Source: Flavobacteriales bacterium
Lineage (GTDB): Bacteria; Bacteroidota; Bacteroidia; UBA10329
Length of the DNA stretch: 64,000 nucleotides
Direction: 5' to 3'
NCBI GenBank assembly: GCA_018402015.1
Contig: JAGYJL010000003.1
Location: 1 to 64,000 of the forward strand
The translations under genes and the position numbers were made by a program. Each line of letters begins with the position of its first letter. Position 1 is the stretch's first letter. Shown here piece after piece: positions 35,170 through 45,475 of the stretch. The notes under the pieces are model-generated. The model was not told the origin of the DNA and ran no database searches. It worked only from the letters and a program-made list of their open reading frames with translations.

Positions 35170-35194
35170 AAGCCCCGCCATTTCAGGCGGGGCT
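35170..35194 (-). terminator. Terminator for the PadR-linked membrane protein
   Basis: AGCCCCGCC and GGCGGGGCT pair around TTTCA; it lies just past the stop of the minus-strand gene, back-to-back with the preceding terminator. Confidence 0.75.
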
Positions 35195-35208
35195 CGGTTT
35201 TCCCAGCC

Positions 35209-36471
35209 TCAACTTGGCGGGTTTGAGGCCTCGGGCCGACTAATAAGATATATCAATGCTTGATTTTCACTCTGTCTTACTTCAGATTGAAGTTTTGTTA
35301 GTGTTGAAACAACTCCAACGATCGGAACATGCTCAAAATGGTATTGAACCCACGTTCTTTCTTCTCCTCTCAACTCATAAGAACCATTTATTTGAATGGG
35401 AAATGTTGAGCTAACAGCTTGGCGCAGTTCTGGAGGGTAGATGCTTAAATGTTCGGATTTAAACGTATCAAGTCGTTTTACGAGTTCAGAATGCGAGAAT
35501 TGGTTTTCTCCAGAATTGAACATGATGTGCGTAGTGATGTCAAAATTTGACTGTTTGGAAATGTCAAACAGAGACATGCTTGCAGCTTCCTCAAGCGAAA
35601 CGCCTTCGGTTTCAGCAATCAATTTGGTTTTCAGTTGTTGCAAATAAGCAACCGTTTCATCTGCTGATTTTTTTAGCTGAGAAGCAAAAGGAGAGCTCGA
35701 TGCCATTGCATACAATGCAGCATTGTTTTCGCTGGTCTGTATGGTCTCGCGTAGCTCGTTATCAATCATGGTAATGCCACGGTTAAAATTGGAACTCTGA
35801 TTAAAACGAGTAAGCGCAAATACAAGAATTAAGCAGGTCATGGCAACCAAGGATGCTGATAAGGTTATTGGCTTGTTGGCCGATGTTTGGTACCGCTTGT
35901 AGAAATAGATGGGTACATATAGAAACGCTAGTGTTCCCAGTCCCACCATTAGCATAACAGAGGCACCTGGCCAATGCAAGATTTTAAAAAGCGTCCCCAA
36001 CGTTGTGAAGGCCAATCCAACAAATCCGGAGATGTGAAGAACGGCTTCGTTGTTTGGCGATTCTTTCAGCTTGTGTGCTAGAATCAACGGTAAATAAATG
36101 AGCGCCAAAATCATTGCGCCCAACATAAACATGATGTTGGCCCCAGGCCAATGCATGAGTTTGAAAATCGTCCCCGCCAAGAGAAGAAATGTAGAAGTCA
36201 GCCCGAAACCAAATGTTACTTTTTTCATCGTTGCATTCATTTCGGTTAATAATTCAAATGTTTCGTTTTGAACCTGTTTTAAACCTCCAGGTCCGAAGAG
36301 GTTGAGTGTATATTGAAAGGCTTCCTCGAACGATTTGCCTTGTTGTAGTTGTGTTTCAATGCTGGTGCAGAGATGATCCAGGAGGTCTTCCTGCAATTTA
36401 TTCTGTGCAACACCATTTTTCTTGATGTATGCATCGATCAATTCTATCTGAAGTTCTGTTAGCTCAACCAT
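35209..36471 (-). CDS. Membrane protein with HAAS-like N-terminus and two GldL-like hairpins, PadR partner
   Basis: 420 residues. The first about 75 (ELQIELIDAYIKKNGVAQNKLQEDLLDHLCTSIE, then FEEAFQYTLNLFG) resemble the helical HAAS/DUF1700-type domain that usually accompanies PadR regulators. Next come two related membrane hairpins containing IFKLMHWPGANIMFMLG and LFKILHWPGASVMLMVG, strikingly like the N-terminal membrane part of the T9SS motor protein GldL, then a fifth helix and a C-terminal extracytoplasmic domain (about residues 225-420) without known family. It overlaps the padR gene end by 13 bp, so both form an operon. Function unknown; a membrane-stress sensor is an inference. Confidence 0.7.
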   Translation of the reverse strand: MVELTELQIELIDAYIKKNGVAQNKLQEDLLDHLCTSIETQLQQGKSFEEAFQYTLNLFGPGGLKQVQNETFELLTEMNATMKKVTFGFGLTSTFLLLAGTIFKLMHWPGANIMFMLGAMILALIYLPLILAHKLKESPNNEAVLHISGFVGLAFTTLGTLFKILHWPGASVMLMVGLGTLAFLYVPIYFYKRYQTSANKPITLSASLVAMTCLILVFALTRFNQSSNFNRGITMIDNELRETIQTSENNAALYAMASSSPFASQLKKSADETVAYLQQLKTKLIAETEGVSLEEAASMSLFDISKQSNFDITTHIMFNSGENQFSHSELVKRLDTFKSEHLSIYPPELRQAVSSTFPIQINGSYELRGEERTWVQYHFEHVPIVGVVSTLTKLQSEVRQSENQALIYLISRPEASNPPS

Positions 36472-36815
36472 TGCAGTTTGGGATTTGGATTGAAGCTATT
36501 CAGTAGGTCATTCATCGTTTCGGAGAATCTCCTGAACTCGATTACCTTATCGTTTGCCTGTTTATTTCCGTTCTCCGTTAACCGGTAATATTTCCGCACG
36601 CGCTTTCCAATACTGACCTTTTCGGTAGTAAGAAAACCATCTGCTTCTAATTTATGTAGCGTGGGGTAGAGGGCGCCTTCGGTGAGTTGGATCTCGCCAG
36701 CGGTCTTGTCCTTAACGTGTTGTGTTATCTCGTAACCGTACATTCTTTCGTTCTCGGCCAATAGGCTCAGAACAATGGTCTGCAGGGTTCCTTTCAATAG
36801 CTCTTGTGAATACAT
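36459..36815 (-). CDS. PadR family transcriptional regulator
   Basis: 118 residues from the ATG at 36815 (MYSQELLKGTLQTIVLSLL), the standard PadR start; the frame runs further up but that part is the operator region. The winged-helix motifs are clear: MYGYEITQHV, TEGALYPTLHKLEADGFL and RKYYRLTENG. PadR proteins are phenolic- or antibiotic-responsive repressors, often self-regulated with an adjacent membrane protein. The gene overlaps its partner by 13 bp. A 15-bp-spaced direct repeat lies just upstream. Confidence 0.9.
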   Translation of the reverse strand: MYSQELLKGTLQTIVLSLLAENERMYGYEITQHVKDKTAGEIQLTEGALYPTLHKLEADGFLTTEKVSIGKRVRKYYRLTENGNKQANDKVIEFRRFSETMNDLLNSFNPNPKLQWLS

Positions 36816-36836
36816 AGGACAATGATACATAATATT

Positions 36837-36860
36837 CTTAGGTATAAGCATCTTAGGTAT
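36837..36860 (-). promoter_or_regulatory. Direct repeat upstream of padR, possible operator
   Basis: CTTAGGTAT occurs twice, 15 bp apart start to start, 22-45 bp before the padR ATG. The position suits an autoregulatory site. Confidence 0.35.
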
Positions 36861-37007
36861 TAACTTTTTACATTTTGATTTATTGTATGAGGCTGGAATT
36901 AGAGTAATTAGCGAATAAGAGGAATGTGCAAATCAGAAAGATCAATCCGTTAATGACTTGCATGCTTTCATCACTCTCATTGCACAATTTGTATCATCTT
37001 TGGAGTC

Positions 37008-37583
37008 ATGAAAAACCTAACATTCCTTTTTGCATTTCTCGTTTTACCTTTTTCCATTCTCGCCCAAGGCAACATTATGCTAATGCCGTTTGAAGCATTA
37101 ATGAATGCCGAATGGAAAGCCGAAGGAAAATGGAAGGATGGAAAGCCGTTCAAGCAAGAAGTGAGCTTCAGTTGGTCTACCGATCAAGAGTCTGTTACTA
37201 CAGTGACCCATAGTTATCTCGATACCACATTCAGCTCATTCGGAAAGTTTTCAGACGGTGTTATTACTTGGGACACGATCACTAATTCCATCAAGTTTGA
37301 GGTAAAGGATATCTACGGGAACGTGATTGATGGATCTGTTCGCACAAAGGTGAAAACCATTATGTACGAATATGCAATAGAGAATGAACTAGGCATGAAA
37401 ACCTACATGACCGATGCACTCATCTGGATAAAACCAGACAAGTACATGTTCAAGGTGGGCACCATGAAAGATGATGAATGGGTGGAAGTTTATCTGGAAA
37501 CGTACTTCTTAAGAAATCAAGGATTAATCAGATTTTTGATTCAAATTTTTAAAGAGGTGCCGTCTTCTATTTCCATTCAGTAA
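37008..37583 (+). CDS. Exported protein of unknown function
   Basis: Up to 191 residues; signal peptide MKNLTFLFAFLVLPFSILAQ, then a single beta-rich domain (ALMNAEWKAEGKWKDGKPFKQE, VTHSYLDTTFSSFGKFSDGVITWD, ALIWIKPDKYMFKVGTMKDDEWVEVYLET). The pattern recalls lipocalin-like DUF1579-type proteins but I do not assign it. The last about 27 residues are read antisense into the DUF4357 gene, where the indel-rich tract begins, so the true C-terminus is probably near 37510. Confidence 0.6.
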   Translation: MKNLTFLFAFLVLPFSILAQGNIMLMPFEALMNAEWKAEGKWKDGKPFKQEVSFSWSTDQESVTTVTHSYLDTTFSSFGKFSDGVITWDTITNSIKFEVKDIYGNVIDGSVRTKVKTIMYEYAIENELGMKTYMTDALIWIKPDKYMFKVGTMKDDEWVEVYLETYFLRNQGLIRFLIQIFKEVPSSISIQ

Positions 37584-38375
37584 GCCCATTTGCATTGTCC
37601 CAAAACGAGGCAGGCTGCTGCTGAAGGACTGCTGAATACATAATCCTCTTGAAGGAATAATCGTCCGTCTTTGTTTACTACGGAAGAGGAATTTACAATT
37701 CGATTCTTTCTCCGATCATCAATGCTTTTGGTGATTGAAGGAACTGTTGAATTGGCAATTTCAGAACCTTCGAAAACTACGAATCTCATCAGGATGTTGG
37801 CTCTCCGCTTGCATACTTCTGGGCGCCTTGATGTGAAACGCGCCTTTTGATTTCTTCCCGACTGGGGTTTCTTTGTCTCTGAAACTTTATGACCCAGGGT
37901 GTTCACCAGGATTTTAACGTTACTAATGAACCTCCATCTCCGAAGTATCTGATTCTGATATAGATGATTGAGTTGGAATTGTATTGTTGTCAATTTGATA
38001 TCGATTGACTTTCGTGGCAAATTAAAGGAAGTCGGTTTTCGCATACTTTACGTGCGCCTTATTCAAATTTTCGTCTTTACTAACGAAGACGATTGCTTCA
38101 TTCCAAAATTCTTTTTGAGTGAGGTGTTGTCCGGAGCCGCTTTAAAACAGTCTCAGCTTCTCCAATGTAAACCTTATCCAAACCGGATTCATCCTTGCCG
38201 AAAAGAAGGTATATACCGGTGCATAAGAAGCATCAGGACGGTCGGAACATTCTTTAATCTTTTAATGCGAGGAATTCTTGTAAGCTTTTCCTGTCCAGTT
38301 TGATAGTTCGCATGTCATCCGGCCATTCGGTTCTCCGTCAATCAAGAAGAGCTTTATCGTTTTTCCAAATCCCAT
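37577..38375 (-). pseudogene. GIY-YIG nuclease family protein with C-terminal DUF4357 (frameshifted)
   Basis: The start at 38375 reads MGFGKTIKLFLIDGEPNG, then CELSNWTGKAYKI, YLLFG..DKVYIGEAE (the GIY-YIG catalytic core) and [20 protein letters not shown]. The C-terminal clean piece has FVVFEGSEIA and EDYVFSSPSAAACLVLG, the DUF4357 signature. About 270 residues are expected and found. Such proteins are common in Bacteroidota, often near restriction or defence genes; the substrate is unknown. At least seven indels break it. The end overlaps the gene on the other strand because of a frame error in ANGLTEWK. Confidence 0.75.
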
Positions 38376-38402
38376 TGAATTAAAATAGTTGTTCGGTTAA
38401 AA

Positions 38403-39141
38403 CTACGCAATCTCAATTCCAACTGGGCAACGACCGAGCCTTCCACTTCATTCAGAATGAAGGCGTCTTCACGCGCGGTAATCGCTTTTCGATACTAAGA
38501 AATAATCAACCTCCAGCCTACGTTTTTCTTTCTTGCTCCAGCGCGATAGCTCCACCAACTGTATTTCTCGGTTTCGGGGTATAGATGTCGGAAAGTGTCC
38601 ACCAATCCTGAATTGATGTAATTGTCAATCCCATCGATCTTTCCCTGCATATAACCTGCGCTTTTATGCTATTGTAGTTGGCCTTGTCGTTCTTCTCAGG
38701 TCGATGCCGCGGGATGTGCCACGTTCAGATCCCCACAGAAACCACGGGCTTTTTCTCCTCCAGTCCCTTTATATAGGAAAGTAGGTGAAACCCAGGTTTG
38801 ACGATAAGGCAGCCGCGCCAATTCGCTGCCTGAGTTGGGCACATACACATTCAGAAAATAAAAGTCCTCAAATTCGCGTAATGGCGCGGCCTTGCGTATC
38901 ATGCTCAGGAATGCCAATTCCGGAATGCTACGCTCAAGGGTTCAGGTCGACGGCCGTTCCGGAGTAACCCAGCCGGCCGAATGGGCGTAAACGTGATGAC
39001 TGAGCCTGAATAGTACTTCTCGAACTCGATCTTCGGTAGCTTTTGTTTCGAAACCCATAACATCCGGGTTCATTATCACGTTTTCAGCAGGTCTTTTTGC
39101 TGCTGCCCGAATTCCGTTTACGTTGAATGAGACAATTTCAT
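38403..39141 (-). pseudogene. xth: Exodeoxyribonuclease III / AP endonuclease (frameshifted)
   Basis: Reconstruction: KIVSFNVNGIRAA (metal-binding Asn), MNPDVMGFQETKATE (catalytic Glu), [69 protein letters not shown], and a C-terminal DHCPVGIEI. This is the full set of ExoIII-family motifs in the right order and spacing over 739 bp (family about 255 residues). The enzyme cuts DNA at abasic sites and trims 3' ends. Broken by about eight indels, all with protein pattern kept. Confidence 0.85.
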
Positions 39142-39637
39142 GAACTTGTTTCCAGTTTGGTCGTGTTCTGTGCTCTTGTTTTGAGAGAACGATCAAACGC
39201 ACTTCGCTGTCTAAAACCCAAATGAAGGTCATTTTTACTAACGCTCGATTCGATACATCGATCTGTTGAGCAAAATCAGAATACAATTTATTCAAGACGT
39301 TCTGGTAGTTACTGTAAGTATTTCTTTCAGTACAATGAAGCATTCAAAACAGGGAAATAGTCTGCAACTGTTATGTGGCTTACGAAACATAGTCTCATAA
39401 ATCATGCGATCAAAATTGAAACCTAATGGAAATGGCGCCTTTTTCTATTCATCTGGCTGTTATCAACATTATTTAGATCGGTTGTACAAAGTATTAACCG
39501 TGTTTTTGAAAAAGGGCTTGAGCCATTGGGGAAAACTTTAGCCCACGAAATTTTCATAGGAACCAATATGCTCAATTGTTGTAAGCCAACTAAATGGTAA
39601 ATTTATCCGGTTACCCGCATCCCATGCTATCCGAAGA
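39142..39637. other. Intergenic stretch without a supported gene
   Basis: No convincing protein signal on either strand between exonuclease III and the adhesin. The region is AT-rich in its second half and probably holds the divergent promoters. Confidence 0.5.
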
Positions 39638-39646
39638 TACTTTTGC
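39638..39646 (+). promoter_or_regulatory. -7 promoter box before the large adhesin
   Basis: TACTTTTGC matches TAnnTTTGC, about 60-100 bp upstream of the first signal-peptide codons of the adhesin. Confidence 0.4.
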
Positions 39647-39699
39647 GGCAAATTGCCCATTGAGGCTCCACCAAACGATTTAACTACTACCCTGATGAT

Positions 39700-42600
39700 T
39701 TCAAATTCAGGAACCGTATCTCCACAGATTGAGAGACATACCGTCTCAAAGCTGTTCGCTTGCGTTTGGCTGTGGTCTTACGTGCTACTGACGGTTTCTT
39801 CATCGTTGGCAATAGACCACCGTAATCAATTTTGATGCGGCAGGTTCATGGACAGCAGGTTCAGGAGGCATCACGAGCTACCAGACTGACCACGTTTATT
39901 CGGTCCAACTGACATTCACAGGTAATTCGCCCTTAGAATACGACAGCACTAACTGATGGAGTTGCAGGTGCCCTAGGCACTTACTCATGGAGGCTGCGAG
40001 ATGTAGCCAATGATTGGCGCGGAACCTATAACACGTCCGGAACCATTGCTGCATTCGGTTTCTCGTTCAGAAGGTGGGATAGCAGCCCAGCCATCAACTA
40101 CGTTGTTCTGTACTCAACCACCTGGGCAGTAGTTGACAAGCGCGGGAACACTTACGGCCAGTGCTTCTACTTCTGGCAGACCTTCAGCCACACGCTGGCA
40201 ATAGCGGCCACGGTCACATCAGGTCAGTTCATCGTAAGAGTGGTCAGAACCGGTGGTGAAACGCCTGACGATCGATAATTTCTCATTCACACTTCAGCTA
40301 CCACTCCCACCGTTACAACACCAACAGCCACTTCCATCACCAACACCACTGCTGTACTGGGTGCGAATGTGACCACGACGGAGGCGCGGCCATCACCGCA
40401 CGGGGAACGGTATGGCACATCTGCCAACTCACTGGCAATGTGCTGGCAGAAGGTGGAACCACAACAGGCGTTTTCTGCGTACCCACTCACGCACCTTCAC
40501 TTGTCCCCAACACCCTATTACTATCGCGGTTATGCCACCAACAGTCAGGGAATCCCTTTATTCGGCTGATGGAACCTTCACCACGCTTCACAACGCTCCT
40601 AACATTGGTGCGTGCCTGGGACAGACAACATCATCTTTGCAGGCCAACCGGCCGCCCCAAGCGGTACTGTCGGCAGCGCAACCTTCACGTATGAAGTTCA
40701 CTCATCGAATGATGCGTTCCCATGACACCTGTGTTGGCCACCCAATCGGGCATTGCTTCAGGAACTAACCAACCATACTTTCACCGGACTCAATCCATCA
40801 ACCACTCATTTCTATCACGTTCGCGCCAACAAATGCGGGGGGCCCTTCTGCATGGTCGTCCGTATCAGCAGGATGCACCACCGATGCTTCAGCCACACCC
40901 ACGCATCGACCACTGCGCTCACCGCTTTCGGAAACGGTGTGGGAGGGACGGCACATATACCCGAACTCATTCACGATCAACCAGTTCCTGACCACTGTGG
41001 ATGTAACGGTTGCGGCACTTTCAGGCTTTGAGTATGCCACCAGTTCGGGGGCCTTACAGCAGTTCTTTGACACTTTCCCAATCGGGCGGAACCTATTCGC
41101 AGACTATCTATGTTCGGTTCATTCCAACGGCAGCCGCAAATTATAGTGGCAATATCGTGGTGGGCGGTGGCGGTGCCTCCACGATAATGCAGCCGCCAGC
41201 GGCACCGGCCTTCAACTACAACACCCTGACCGTAAGCATCGCCACTTCCGGTGCCAACCCCACATGTAGTGGCAACTTCCGGTCACCTTCACGGCCACCC
41301 CGGCCAACACGGGCGGCATCGGTCGCCTATCAATGGAAGAACAATACGGTGAACATTTCAGCCAGACAAGTAAGTAGTACTTATATCAGCAGTTCTCTTT
41401 CAAACGGCAACAGCATCACGTGCATCACCGTGACGGGCGCGTGTGTCACATCCTCAACCGCACTTTCAAACGCCATCAGCATGACTGTGAACAGCATCCC
41501 TGCCGTTCCGGTTGCCACCGGGAACGTTACGCCTCAGGTCACCATGGTGAATCGGATTTCACCGCCAACCGGAACAGCGTGAGCGGTGCCACAGGCTATG
41601 CCTTGATGTGTACTCATTCAGGACACAGACCGTTTTTGAAGAGGATTTCACTGGGATTCACGGAGGAGGATTCACTTCATTCCAAGCGGCACACAGCTTG
41701 ACTCCGACAACTGGAAAGTAACAGGCATGAGCGATGGCGATGGGGGCCTTCGGTGGAACGTGCATACTTCTGGTGACTTTGCGCGTGGTGCAAGTGCAGG
41801 TGGCGTAAGCACTGAGGGACATACGGATTTGACGTGGGCGGAGGGAACCGTGCCCTCGGATTCTCAACCGGCCGGGTCGGATTCACACCCGGAACAGTGG
41901 TACTGTGTACAGAATACCACTGGCAGCACCATCACCTCGCTCGATGTGTCCTATACCATCTGGGTGCTGAACAATGAGGGTCGTGCAACTCGTTCAACTC
42001 GCTGCACATTCAAGTACGGATGGAAGTTACACGGTCGTTCCAGCATTGAACTACACTTCAACAGCAGCGCAGACGGTTCGCCTGCCTGGACATCTGTGCT
42101 GCCTGACTTCACTTACGGGACTTAGTACTGCCAATGGTGCCTACTATTATCTGCGCTGGGAAAGTGATGATGGTGGTGGTTCTGGCAGTCGTGATGAGCT
42201 GGCACTGGATGATGTAGTTGTAACTACTACAGGCAATCAGTTCGTAGCGGGATACGAAGACTCAACCGCTTGGGAACAACCCAAGTGGTTTCGCGCTAAC
42301 AGCAGGAGAGACCTACACCTACCGAGTGTGCCATTCACGGCTGGAGCAAGCGCAAACTCCAACGAAGTGGAAGTGACGACCGCGTGCTCTGCACCGACCA
42401 CATGCTTAGCGTTTCGGTCTTCCGTTGCAGGAACAACGGCAACAGTTTCATTCAACGGCAATACCAGACGAATCGTTGTTCTTCGTGAAGGAAGCAGCGT
42501 AATGCCATCCTCTGGATAACGCGACCTACACAGGCAACACGGTCTTCGGTTCTGGGAGTCAAATAGGCACTGGCAACTTTGTGGTTTACAGTGGAACGGT

Positions 42601-44373
42601 TCCACAGTAAACATCACAGGCTGACCTCTGGAACACATTATTTCGCTGAGGTGTTTGAATACGATTGTAGTGTTGGTGGCGAGCGGTACTACACGACTGG
42701 TACGCCCGGAAACATCGACTTTGTAACTATTCCCAATGTGCCGACCGCGTTTACGGACGTGTGCGTTTCCACCACTGCCGGAACTTCGTGCAAAGCCGTG
42801 CACCGACAGTGGGCAATGTGGATGGTTATCTGCTAGTACCGCGAAAATACAGGTCACAGCGTCAATGCGCTGGAATCCGGACCACACAGACACTGACCTT
42901 GACTATTCCACAGCACTGACCTTCTCGGTAGTACCACACCATACTCACGGGTGCTGTACAATGGTTCAGGTACAACCGCATCGGTCACAGGTCTCACTCC
43001 CGGAAACTCATATACATTCCGTGTATGCCTACCCACCATCGGGCAGCGATTACGAGTATTCCACCAGCACGTCACTGACGCGCACAGCGCAATTGAGTTA
43101 AATGTGACACTTGCCAATGCCGTTGGCAACGACCAATCGGAAAATTTCGTGACTCACCAATCCAAATGCCATTTGTTTTGATGAGGTGCTGGTGGTGGCC
43201 AACGAAAACGCTGGCCGATTCAGTCCTTCGGGCGATGGGTCGGCCTATTCGCCAAATTCCGTATCTTGCTCCAGATCAGGTGGTTTATCTGGCCGATTTT
43301 CAACACCAATAATACCATAGATGTAAGTGGACTCACAAACGGAACCACTTACTACTTCGAGCATCTTCGTGAGAAATGGAACAGATTGGAGCTCATGTGG
43401 AGGTTTCCGCCATTCTGAACGACACACCAACTTCGGTGCTGGCGATATGGCTATTGTGGCGGTGGAACACGCAGTACCTTGAAGCGGCAGTGACGATGAG
43501 GCATGCTCTTCCTGTTCAAGCCTATTACTGTCGGGGCTTCCATTGAATTCAATGATAATGGATTTGAACGCATTTCTAGCTCATGGGGTGATACGAAGGC
43601 GCATCTCAACACACTGGACATCAGGGAGGAACTATTCCAGCTGGTACTCACGCTGTGCCTGCAGGGGGTGCAGTAACTCAGCTTCCGACTTCTCGGTCAT
43701 TAATTGTGGCTCTAACGATGACGTGAACTGGAGCATCACTTCGCTTAACGGAAACCTGTCTGATTCGATCTCAATCAGAACGACCAGATATGGCTTTTCC
43801 AGAACGGGTGTACGCCCAATCCATCAGGTAGCCACAATGCCAACTACACGGGCGATGTGGTCTGGGGGCTGACGGCCACCGGTTGGGAATCGGCTCCAGG
43901 CTATGCTAGCACCGCAGGTTCTACCAGGCTGGGAGGGCGAATGGAGTGCTTCACCATTGATTTGATGGCATCTCCTACAACGACAAGGTGAAATATACCT
44001 CGGTTCCATGGCATCCACAAGTCAGATAGGTTGGATACGCATCAACGACCCCGCTAATTGACGGGCTACAGCACCACAACCATAACAGCGGTGGTCAGAA
44101 TTATTCGGGCAGTTGCGTCACATTTCGTTCACCACCACCGGTTTTCAGGCCGGACTATGGGATGGGGTAAGAACAACGGGATTGGCATGACTGTACAACT
44201 GGACGATCTAAGACACCTGTTACAGATACTGATGTCACGGTTCCTAACTCCCAACAATCCGCGGATATATGCCGGAAGAACAGGGAATGCAACACCATCA
44301 GTATTCAAATCAGATAATGGAGCACATAATTCAGATCGAGAATACGGGCAAGCTAGAGGTTAACCAACCTTAG
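39700..44373 (+). pseudogene. Very large secreted adhesin with fibronectin-like, Ig-like and lamin-tail domains (heavily frameshifted)
   Basis: Pieces in changing frames form one protein of about 1500 residues. A signal peptide (KLFACVWLWSYVLLTVSS, then TTVINFDAAGSWTAGSG) is followed by FN3-like modules (TNTTAVLGANVTTDGGAAIT, YYRGYATNSQGTAYSADGTF), a segment with SGGTYSQTIYVRFIPTAAANY, an Ig-like domain (VAYQWKNNTVNISGA), another MAM-like part near 41650-42240, FN3 modules of the PTNV..YLVLRREGS type (42400-43400), and from 43450 a lamin-tail-like domain (FTDNGFER, TIPAGT, CLNPSGSHNATYTGDVVWG, DWHDCTNWDD). It stops at 44373 without a T9SS sorting domain in view. Exact start uncertain (39690-39750). 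Confidence 0.65.
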
Positions 44374-44374
44374 T

Positions 44375-45005
44375 CTATAGAAAACCGAGTCGGCTCATCC
44401 CTTCGTAGCCATCCTGTAATGCTTAATCGAGTCTATTGGTTGGTAGAACTACGTGTTCTATCAGGTCGCTTCTGAAACACACCACCTACCATTTCCGGAT
44501 TGATATCGGAATAATCGGTCTCGTTGTACACCCTCAATTGACCACCATCGGTCTGCATCCAATTGGGATTGAGGTACAGAATGACCGAGAGCATCCGGTT
44601 GTTCGTTTCTCGGAACTGACCCAAATGATTTATATAAAGCGCCGATAGGGTAAGCTGCTAAATGGCACTCCTGCCAAGGTAAAGCAATGTGAAGTAGGAG
44701 GAAAGGTGGTTCCTGCAATTCGTTGAGAAAGTTGAAATACTCCGTTTGAGCTCTCCGTCAGGCTTTTCAACTAACCAAAATGCATCTTTTATCGCCTCTA
44801 ACTTCCGATACGCGCTGCTCGGTTACACCTTCTCTCACTGCAAAGCTGATGAAATTCGCCTTCGCCCAAGGCCTATTTCGTTTCTGATAAAAGCTGTAGG
44901 AGCAACCTGCGAAAGGAAGTTGTCAATTATCGCAATAGCGGCCGACTGCTGTTCGGCAATCAGCGCAACTTTGTTGTTCACGCAAACAGAAAAATGAATG
45001 GGATA
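44375..45005 (-). pseudogene. 2OG-Fe(II) oxygenase superfamily protein (frameshifted)
   Basis: Reconstruction: ALIAEQQSAAIAIIDNFLSQ, EYFNFLNELQRTTFL, PYRRFYINHLGQFRETNNRMLSVILYLNPNW, then DGGQLRVYNET, a VFFRSDLIEHVVLP segment and a C-terminal SITGWLRRDEP. This is the prolyl 4-hydroxylase-like double-stranded beta-helix family found as single-domain bacterial enzymes of about 200 residues. The iron ligands (HxD..H) should include the HLGQF and IEHVV histidines. The residue hydroxylated is unknown. At least six indels; the start is uncertain. Confidence 0.65.
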
Positions 45006-45062
45006 AATGTAGTGCCGGTTTTTATCAAATAGCACTTATTTACACGCTTCTAAAACGATCAA

Positions 45063-45475
45063 ATGAAAACGATTCTTAAACTGTCTCTTATTCTTCTTCT
45101 CTCTTTACGCTAAACCTATGTGATTCTGATGATGATGGAGATGTGTTTGACTTGATGACCTCTTCCGTGCACTTACGTAGGCGCCATGAACGGGTCTTTC
45201 GAAAACCTGCATACAGTTACTGTAACCAAACTGACGGCCACGTCCGTGGAAAAATCACCTGTCAACCGAGATGTAACCGAATGGACTGCCACACTTACCA
45301 ATATTCTTGGTGTTTATACTGCATTGGATGTAACCAACAGCCAGATAACGTTTACCAGCCTGAGCAATGGGGTGAAACTTGTTTACAACCACAACGGCAA
45401 TGCTGAGCAATATGCTGGTAGAGCAGTAGGGGCGCATGGCACCTTTATTGAAATACTGGCAAAGGGCAACCTACG
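45063..45475 (+). pseudogene. Small exported protein, possible lipoprotein (frameshifted)
   Basis: An ATG at 45063 begins a signal-like segment (MKTILKLSLILLLSL) followed, after frame changes, by CDSDDDGDVFDL and then a clean beta-rich stretch from 45186 (GSFENLHTVTVTKLTATSVE, TEWTATLTNILGVYTALDV, GVKLVYNHNGNAEQYAG). About 135 residues. I do not recognise the family. It runs into the 3' end of icmF on the other strand. Confidence 0.4.

Noticed and set aside
38696..39343. Minus-strand frames as separate small genes
   Set aside because: They are pieces of one exonuclease III gene in different frames, plus upstream non-coding sequence.
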